Notes under the pieces: model-generated
Databases searched by the model: none
Told to the model about the DNA's origin: nothing
The model's input: the letters and a program-made list of their open reading frames with translations, nothing else
NCBI GenBank assembly: GCA_039920665.1
Contig: JBDSDH010000045.1
Span: 1-12,241, forward strand
Source: WLMZ01 sp039920665
GTDB taxonomy: Bacteria > Actinomycetota > Acidimicrobiia > Acidimicrobiales > Ilumatobacteraceae
DNA: 12,241 nucleotides
Reading direction: 5' to 3'
Made by a program: the position numbers and the translations under genes
Shown: positions 6,807 to 10,822 of the stretch, in pieces
How positions within the stretch are numbered: position 1 is the first letter of the stretch
How the letters are laid out: each line of letters opens with the position of its first letter

Positions 6807-7298
6807 ATGATCGAAGGTGACCGATTTCAAGACGACGGGCGAACGCTCGGCGATTTCGTCGAGCAGGTCCTCGTGGCGTGTCCACGATGTGGTCGGTGCG
6901 CCGTGGTCCTCCCGATCGAGGATCCGGCTGCGGACCCGCGATCGCGCTGGTCGCTGCTACGCCGGCTGACGTGTGGACATTGTGCATTCACCCAGCAGCA
7001 GCCCCAGCGCACGTCCTCGATCGGAGTGCCGTTCGATCCGTACTTCTCGTTGCCGTTGTGGATGTCGACGGACGCAGTTGGACATCGGGTCTGGGCCTAC
7101 AACGCCGAACATCTCGACTACTTGCTGCGGTGCGTGTCGGCGCGACTGCGTGAGCGGGCACCCGATCAGGATCGGCATCGTCCGCAGACCTTGATGGAAC
7201 GGTTGCCGACCTGGATGCTCGCCGCATCCAGTCGTGAACCAATGACCAGAGCGTTGCGGACGTTGGCCCACCGGGCAGCGGAAACCACCACGACCTGA
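6807..7298 (+). CDS. zinc-ribbon protein of unknown function
   Basis: A 163-residue protein starting with a probable zinc ribbon: Cys25-x2-Cys28 (CPRCGRC) and Cys56-x2-Cys59 (CGHC), 27 residues apart. The rest is conserved-looking without a known catalytic motif: PLWMSTDAVGHRVWAYNAEHLDYL at about 83-106, then basic LRERAPDQDRHR and a helical tail containing LMERLPTWMLAASSREPM. I recall similar proteins in many bacteria, annotated only as hypothetical or TFIIB-type zinc-ribbon proteins; they share the pattern of aromatic PLW, WAYN-EHL and LP-WM. The start is well supported by GAGGA 4 nt upstream. It follows the GAF-ANTAR pair by 15 bp and probably shares their mRNA, which hints at a role in nucleic-acid binding or signalling, but that is inference only. 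Confidence 0.8.
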   Translation: MIEGDRFQDDGRTLGDFVEQVLVACPRCGRCAVVLPIEDPAADPRSRWSLLRRLTCGHCAFTQQQPQRTSSIGVPFDPYFSLPLWMSTDAVGHRVWAYNAEHLDYLLRCVSARLRERAPDQDRHRPQTLMERLPTWMLAASSREPMTRALRTLAHRAAETTTT

Positions 7299-7325
7299 CC
7301 AACCCTCGCCAGCAACACTGGACGA

Positions 7326-7622
7326 GTGCCTGATGCCATCTTCGAGAATCCTCGACTCGCCGCGGTGTGCGACCCGCTCGATCCGGACCGCAGCGACCTC
7401 GACGTCTTTGTGCGCATGGTCACGGAGTTCGGCGCATCCACGGTGCTCGACGCGTCGCTGACCGCATCCGGATTCGAGGCGATCGAGGTTCGTGCCGCAC
7501 CCGATCGACCTGGGTGCGAGTTCGTGTTCTTCGTTTTCGCCCAGAAGTCGACCGGATACTGTCGGCTCGATGAACGCCGACGACGAGCATTTGGAACTTC
7601 GTCACCTACGGGTGGGGAATGA
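7326..7622 (+). pseudogene. SAM-dependent methyltransferase remnant with central deletion
   Basis: The frame encodes 98 residues from a GTG. Residues 1-42 (VPDAIFENPRLAAVCDPLDP, DRSDLDVF, GASTVLD) match the N-terminus of a class I SAM methyltransferase, in which VLD should run into the SAM-binding GCGTG loop. Instead residue 43 jumps to ASLTASGFEAIEVR and AAPDRPGCEFVFF, the pattern of the same family's extreme C-terminus (AGF-V-EVRDAPDRPGREFVF). Roughly 170 residues, including the whole SAM pocket, are missing without loss of frame. After AQK the frame reads on through about 24 low-complexity residues (LDERRRRAFG) to a TGA at 7620-7622, so the original stop is gone. It cannot be an active methyltransferase. 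A small translated product is possible. Confidence 0.75.
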
Positions 7623-7771
7623 TCCCCGTGACCGCTCGGATCGGCTCGACGACGTGGACCACATCGCTGTGGCCGAAAGACGGCCGCTACGTGGTGCCGC
7701 TCAAAGTGATCGTCCGCCGGGCCGAACAACTGGAAGAGGGTGAAGCGGTCACCGTTCGCCTCGCACTCTGA
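7592..7771 (+). pseudogene. DUF1905 gene remnant lacking its N-terminus
   Basis: From 7592 a frame reads WNFVTYGWGMIPV, RIGSTTWTTSLWPKDGRY, VVPLKVIVRRAEQLEEG and AVTVRLAL, then stops. GWGMIPV, the TSLWPKDG strand, PLK--VRRAE-L-EG and the final beta strand are diagnostic of the DUF1905 beta-barrel family (usually near 90-100 residues), whose function is unknown. The first third is absent: TGA at 7571 blocks the frame and no start codon follows before 7619. The ATG at 7619 overlaps the methyltransferase-remnant stop as ATGA and would give 50 residues, so a coupled short product cannot be excluded. The missing head and the immediately preceding methyltransferase scar suggest one decay episode. 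Confidence 0.7.
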
Positions 7772-7790
7772 CAGCTTCGGCCACTGTCAG
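7768..7790 (+). terminator. weak hairpin at the end of the DUF1905 remnant
   Basis: CTGACAG and CTGTCAG pair as a 7-bp stem around a 9-nt loop, beginning within the DUF1905 stop codon. No run of T follows, so it would be at best a weak or factor-assisted terminator. Confidence 0.3.
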
Positions 7791-7821
7791 GTTCTGAAGT
7801 CTGTCATCCAATCGTCATGTG

Positions 7822-7838
7822 TCGGCGCCTGACGCCGA
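7822..7838. promoter_or_regulatory. inverted repeat upstream of the sigma gene (A)
   Basis: TCGGCG and CGCCGA are exact reverse complements around 5 nt. The repeat lies 115 bp before the sigma-factor start and may be a leader hairpin or operator. Short repeats of this size arise easily in GC-rich DNA. Confidence 0.25.
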
Positions 7839-7860
7839 GGGTAAATGCCGATCCGGTGCT

Positions 7861-7877
7861 GATTCGGCGAACGAATC
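7861..7877. promoter_or_regulatory. inverted repeat upstream of the sigma gene (B)
   Basis: GATTCG and CGAATC are exact reverse complements around GCGAA, 75 bp before the sigma-factor start. Same architecture (6-5-6) as the repeat 23 bp upstream but with a different sequence. The remainder of the 7772-7952 gap shows no gene; TAAAT at 7842 is the only AT-rich patch that could be part of a -10. Confidence 0.3.
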
Positions 7878-7952
7878 TGCCCCTGCGATCCGTTCACCCG
7901 GACCCCGTGCCTCGGTCGCTTCGTTGCCCATCGACACGAGCGGAACAGCACC

Positions 7953-8567
7953 TTGGCGGAAGATCCACACCACAACTCGACGCTGGGCACGCACGCACGA
8001 TCGCACGGCAAAGTCGCGTTGCTCCGATCGCCGAGCGTGTCCATCGTCATCAGCGAAGTATTTCGAGAGCACAGAACGTTCGTCCACAGCATCGCCAGTC
8101 GCTACTGCAACGAGCAGGCCGCAGCAGATGTCACCCAAGATGTTTTCGTCCGATTCTGGAACCATCCGGAACGGTTCGATGAGAACCGTGGCTCGATCCG
8201 CCAGTATCTCGCAACGCTCACCCGTGGGGTTGCGATCGACTATCTGCGTCGCGAGTCAGCCCGACGGATTCGGGAAGAGCGCACCCACGACAGCAGCGAT
8301 GCCGAAGACCATGACGACAGCCGCAACTCTGCCCGTCTGATCACCAACGAGACGACGGCTCGGGTCACGGCTGCGCTCGCACTGCTCGGCGACGACGAGC
8401 GTGAAGCGATCGTGGCCGCGTTCTACAACGACGTCTCGTATCGACAGGTGGGAGTGATGCTCGGCGTGGCAGAGGGCACCATCAAGAGCCGGATTCGGCT
8501 CGGGCTGAAGAAGCTCCGGGTCGATCTCGTCGACCAGGACGAGGCATCCACCCCGCAATTTGCCTGA
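7953..8567 (+). CDS. ECF-type RNA polymerase sigma factor
   Basis: A 204-residue sigma-70 family protein of the extracytoplasmic-function kind, which directs RNA polymerase to a small regulon. Region 2 spans about 36-103 (FREHRTFVHSIASRYC, DVTQDVFVRFWNHPERFD, GSIRQYLATLTRGVAIDYLRR). An acidic, His-rich linker follows at 107-135. Region 4 spans about 136-192 (ALLGDDEREAIVAAFYND, SYRQVGVMLGVAEGTIKSR, LKKLR), the helix-turn-helix that reads the -35 element. The order and spacing resemble the SigK-like ECF group. The start is doubtful: TTG 7953 has a GCGGA 9 nt upstream, whereas GTG 8037 would give a more usual 176-residue protein beginning just before region 2. No anti-sigma gene follows; the neighbour is an SRPBCC gene after 59 bp. 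The signal and regulon cannot be inferred. Confidence 0.9.
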   Translation: MAEDPHHNSTLGTHARSHGKVALLRSPSVSIVISEVFREHRTFVHSIASRYCNEQAAADVTQDVFVRFWNHPERFDENRGSIRQYLATLTRGVAIDYLRRESARRIREERTHDSSDAEDHDDSRNSARLITNETTARVTAALALLGDDEREAIVAAFYNDVSYRQVGVMLGVAEGTIKSRIRLGLKKLRVDLVDQDEASTPQFA

Positions 8568-8575
8568 ATCGATCC

Positions 8576-8597
8576 GCTGGTGCTGGTGCTGGTGCTG
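8576..8597 (+). repeat. short hexanucleotide tandem repeat
   Basis: GCTGGT is repeated three times with a fourth partial copy (22 bp), in the 59-bp gap between the sigma-factor stop and the SRPBCC start. Such repeats can change copy number by slippage; here that would alter spacing upstream of the candidate -10 at 8615. Confidence 0.6.
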
Positions 8598-8614
8598 ACT
8601 GTCGACACGGCGTG

Positions 8615-8620
8615 TACCGT
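8615..8620 (+). promoter_or_regulatory. candidate -10 box of a leaderless promoter
   Basis: TACCGT matches TANNNT and ends 6 nt before the A of the SRPBCC ATG at 8627, the spacing that puts the transcription start on the start codon. No Shine-Dalgarno precedes the ATG. A -35 is not evident. Confidence 0.4.
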
Positions 8621-8626
8621 CGGGCC

Positions 8627-9106
8627 ATGAGCAGCCGCCACGTCGAGAAGTCCCGTACGTTTCCTGCGATCGTCGGGGATGCGTTCGATGACGTGCTGTC
8701 GGCGCCGCTGCCCGAGATCTTCAGTCGCCGGTACGGCGCGATTGCGCCGATCGCCGAAGTGACCGGGCAGGCGGGGGAGTGGGGTGTGGAACTCGGTCGG
8801 ACCCGCACAATCCATCTCAAGGACGGCACCACGATGCTCGAGACGCTGACCCGGATCGATCGTGGCGAGGCCTTCGGCTACAGCATCGGTGGCATCACCG
8901 GAATGATGAAGCCGCTCGTGGCGTCAGCCACCGGGTTGTGGAAGTTCGAGCCGGCTGGGACGGGAGTCCGGATCACCTGGAGTTGGGACATCGTCCCGAC
9001 GGCGATCGGACGAGCGGCCATGCCGGTGTTCGCCCGCCTCTGGTCAGGATATGCCCGCCAGGCCATGGATCAGATCGAGCAGATCTTGCTGGGTCAGTCC
9101 CTATGA
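8627..9106 (+). CDS. SRPBCC (START-like fold) family protein
   Basis: A 159-residue protein resembling polyketide cyclase/dehydrase-type SRPBCC proteins, a helix-grip fold that binds hydrophobic ligands. Cues are the N-terminal helix after SRTFPAIVGDAFDDVLSAPL, the PEIFSRRYGAIAPIAEV segment, alternating strands (WGVELGRTRTIHLKDG, METLTRIDRGEAFGYSI), the glycine-rich ITGMMKPL region, WKFEPAGTGVRITWSW, and a long amphipathic C-terminal helix (MPVFARLWSGYARQAMDQI). No catalytic motif can be assigned. The ATG at 8627 is used rather than an in-frame GTG at 8612, because of the -10 box placed for a leaderless start. Its stop overlaps the start of the next gene as ATGA, so it heads a three-gene unit. 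Role unknown; ligand binding or transport in the cytosol is a family-level guess. Confidence 0.8.
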   Translation: MSSRHVEKSRTFPAIVGDAFDDVLSAPLPEIFSRRYGAIAPIAEVTGQAGEWGVELGRTRTIHLKDGTTMLETLTRIDRGEAFGYSIGGITGMMKPLVASATGLWKFEPAGTGVRITWSWDIVPTAIGRAAMPVFARLWSGYARQAMDQIEQILLGQSL

Positions 9107-9342
9107 GTACCTACCAGATCAAGTTCGTCGGGCCGGCAGCCATCGCAGTTCGGATCGCGACCATGCTCGCCGACGCCGATGGTGTCGATCTCACGTCGTC
9201 GAAGCCGCCGTCGGTGAGCGATCACGACACAGTCGAACTCGCGGTCGAGGTCGAAGGAGCGAAGGCCGATGTCACCGCCGCGCTCGCCGCGATCCGGGCC
9301 GCGCTGCCGGTCGATGCCTCGATCGACGTCATTGGACACTGA
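9103..9342 (+). CDS. 79-residue conserved-looking protein of unknown function
   Basis: A small protein beginning MSTYQIKFVGPAAIAVRIAT and ending DASIDVIGH. It is not recognised. Predicted secondary structure by eye is strand (YQIKFVG), helix (AAIAVRIATMLADAD), strand (VDLTSSK), strand (DTVELAVEVEG), helix (ADVTAALAAIRAAL), strand (SIDVIG), a beta-alpha-beta-beta-alpha-beta order like the ferredoxin/ACT fold. There are no cysteines, and no signal peptide or membrane segment. The ATG overlaps the SRPBCC stop as ATGA and the next gene starts 5 nt after its stop, so it is almost certainly a real coding unit within one mRNA. A ligand-binding or protein-protein role is possible. Confidence 0.72.
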   Translation: MSTYQIKFVGPAAIAVRIATMLADADGVDLTSSKPPSVSDHDTVELAVEVEGAKADVTAALAAIRAALPVDASIDVIGH

Positions 9343-9347
9343 CGTCC

Positions 9348-9713
9348 GTGGAGCAGACTCGGGTCGACAAGTGGTTGTGGTCGGTTCGGTTGTACTCGTC
9401 GCGCACCATTGCGTCGGACGCGTGTTCCGGTGGACATGTGCGGGTCAACGGTGCGCCGGCCAAGGCCTCGACCACGGTTCGCGTCGGGGACACGGTGTCG
9501 GCCTTTGCGGGGGGACGAGACCGAATCCTCGAGGTCGTGCGGGTCATCGAGAAGAGGGTCTCGGCAGCGATTGCGGCCGAGTGCGTGGTCGATCACAGTC
9601 CACCTCCTCCGCCGCGCGAAGAGTTCGTGATGCCGCTGTTCGTCCGCGAACGCGGCACCGGGCGACCGACGAAACGAGATCGTCGTCAGCTCGACCGGTT
9701 CCGCTCGCGCTGA
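9348..9713 (+). CDS. S4-domain RNA-binding protein (Hsp15/HslR-like)
   Basis: A 121-residue protein with an N-terminal S4 domain (about 3-50): RVDKWLWSVRLYSSRTIASD, ACSGGHVRVNGAPAKAS, VRVGDTVSA. This matches the heat-shock protein 15 family, which in E. coli binds free 50S subunits carrying a nascent peptidyl-tRNA and helps recycle stalled ribosomes. The linker VRVIEKRVSAAIAAECV and the tail, with a proline run (PPPPP at 85-89), RERGTGRPTKRDRRQLDRF and a basic end, are also typical. GTG 9348 is the natural start, 5 nt after the upstream stop, with no strong Shine-Dalgarno, so coupling is likely. The last 28 bp overlap the convergent kinase gene. Closely related RNA-binding S4 proteins of unknown client exist in actinobacteria, so a ribosome rescue role is likely but unproven. 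Confidence 0.9.
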   Translation: MEQTRVDKWLWSVRLYSSRTIASDACSGGHVRVNGAPAKASTTVRVGDTVSAFAGGRDRILEVVRVIEKRVSAAIAAECVVDHSPPPPPREEFVMPLFVRERGTGRPTKRDRRQLDRFRSR

Positions 9714-10756
9714 CGCTCAGGGAGCGCGATCGTGATGTCGGTCAGGGCAGCGAGCTCGCGAATCATCGCTGGCGCCGAAGTCTCGAACGGATGCGACGGA
9801 CCCACCACCGCTGTTGGATCGACTCGACCCACTGCCACGTGGCCCAGACATCTTCCGTACTGCAACGCCTCGTACCAGCGCTGCCGCGACGAGTCGATGG
9901 GCTGCGATCCTGGCGTCGATCGATAGACCGACAGGAATCGCTTGGCGAGATGGCTTGTGACCATGTGCAGAATCGGCCGAGCCAATTTTGGTACCGCGAT
10001 CGGCGCGCAGCGCACCAAGACCGTGGTGAATGCGATGTCGAGTTCCGGCGGGCAGATGTTTGCGTTGGTCCAATCCAGCACGGTGACGTTGCCGACGTCA
10101 TCAACGAGCAGATTGAGCGGGTGCAGATCGCCGTGACCCACCACGCGAGCGGGCACCGTTGGGGTGTTGTCGGCGAGCCATCGCTCGAGCTCGACGAAGC
10201 CGGTCGCTGGGGTCTCTGCGGCTGCGGCGATGTCGCGTCTGTACGACGTGTCGCCCAGCGGCGCGAGGTGGATCCCGGCAGCAGCGAGTGCGGCCTCGAT
10301 CGGTGACGGGTCGATCGCGTGGAGGCCGGCGGCAGCTCGGCCGAGCAGCACAGGGATGCTTCGCAGGCTGCGGATCAGCTTGACCGGCGACGGCCCGACC
10401 GCCAGACCTGACATCGACGGTCGACCACTGGCCCGGGCCATCACCATGAACGCTCCGCCGAGTCCGTCGTCGTGACCCGACAGTACGACCCGCGGGGTGT
10501 TGTAGCCGACATCGCCGAGCACGGTTTGGACGATGATCTCCTTGGCCGCGATCGCCGCTTCCGGCATCACCCGCAGCACGAGCGGATCCCGCCATGATCG
10601 ATCGAGGACGTCATCCGGTTGCAGCTCGAACCCGTAGATCGCGGCCCAGAAGCCGCCGGTCAGTCGTTCCGGCGCAACGTTGAATCGAACCGGAGTACCG
10701 ACCGCCGCACCGATCACTCGCAGGAGTTCGTTGTCGATCGGGGTCGTTGCGTGCAT
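9686..10756 (-). CDS. phosphotransferase of the aminoglycoside/choline kinase fold
   Basis: A 356-residue protein of the APH/choline-kinase family, ATP-dependent kinases that phosphorylate hydroxyls of small molecules. The Brenner motif is complete: HGDLHPLN at 208-215 (catalytic Asp210, Asn215), followed by VTVLDWTNANICPPELDIAF with metal ligand Asp228. The N-lobe is less canonical: RLTGGFWAAIYGFEL at 31-45 replaces the usual nucleotide loop, and LVLRVMP (Arg62) takes the place of the beta-3 lysine strand. MVMARASGRP at 104-112 is the hinge. It looks like the diverse actinobacterial members annotated only as phosphotransferases rather than a proven resistance enzyme; substrate unknown. The ATG is supported by the N-terminal alignment, though no Shine-Dalgarno is visible. 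It diverges from the glycosyltransferase gene across 66 bp and overlaps the S4 gene tail-to-tail by 28 bp. Confidence 0.88.
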   Translation of the reverse strand: MHATTPIDNELLRVIGAAVGTPVRFNVAPERLTGGFWAAIYGFELQPDDVLDRSWRDPLVLRVMPEAAIAAKEIIVQTVLGDVGYNTPRVVLSGHDDGLGGAFMVMARASGRPSMSGLAVGPSPVKLIRSLRSIPVLLGRAAAGLHAIDPSPIEAALAAAGIHLAPLGDTSYRRDIAAAAETPATGFVELERWLADNTPTVPARVVGHGDLHPLNLLVDDVGNVTVLDWTNANICPPELDIAFTTVLVRCAPIAVPKLARPILHMVTSHLAKRFLSVYRSTPGSQPIDSSRQRWYEALQYGRCLGHVAVGRVDPTAVVGPSHPFETSAPAMIRELAALTDITIALPERQRERNRSS

Positions 10757-10808
10757 GGCGGACAGCGTCGCACACTCGGCCCGCCGCGGTCGGCGAACGC
10801 CTCGCCAC

Positions 10809-10814
10809 TAACCT
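10809..10814 (+). promoter_or_regulatory. candidate -10 box of a leaderless promoter
   Basis: TAACCT (TANNNT) ends 8 nt before the ATG at 10823, and no Shine-Dalgarno lies between. It is the same hexamer as the candidate upstream of the PAP2 gene at 1876. No -35 is recognisable in the 66-bp divergent gap. Confidence 0.4.
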
Positions 10815-10822
10815 CAACGGCA

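Noticed and set aside
9686..10756. Antibiotic-resistance aminoglycoside phosphotransferase
   Set aside because: Only the fold-level Brenner and DW motifs are present; the N-lobe diverges and the context is ordinary chromosome with no mobile element, so a specific resistance claim is unsupported.
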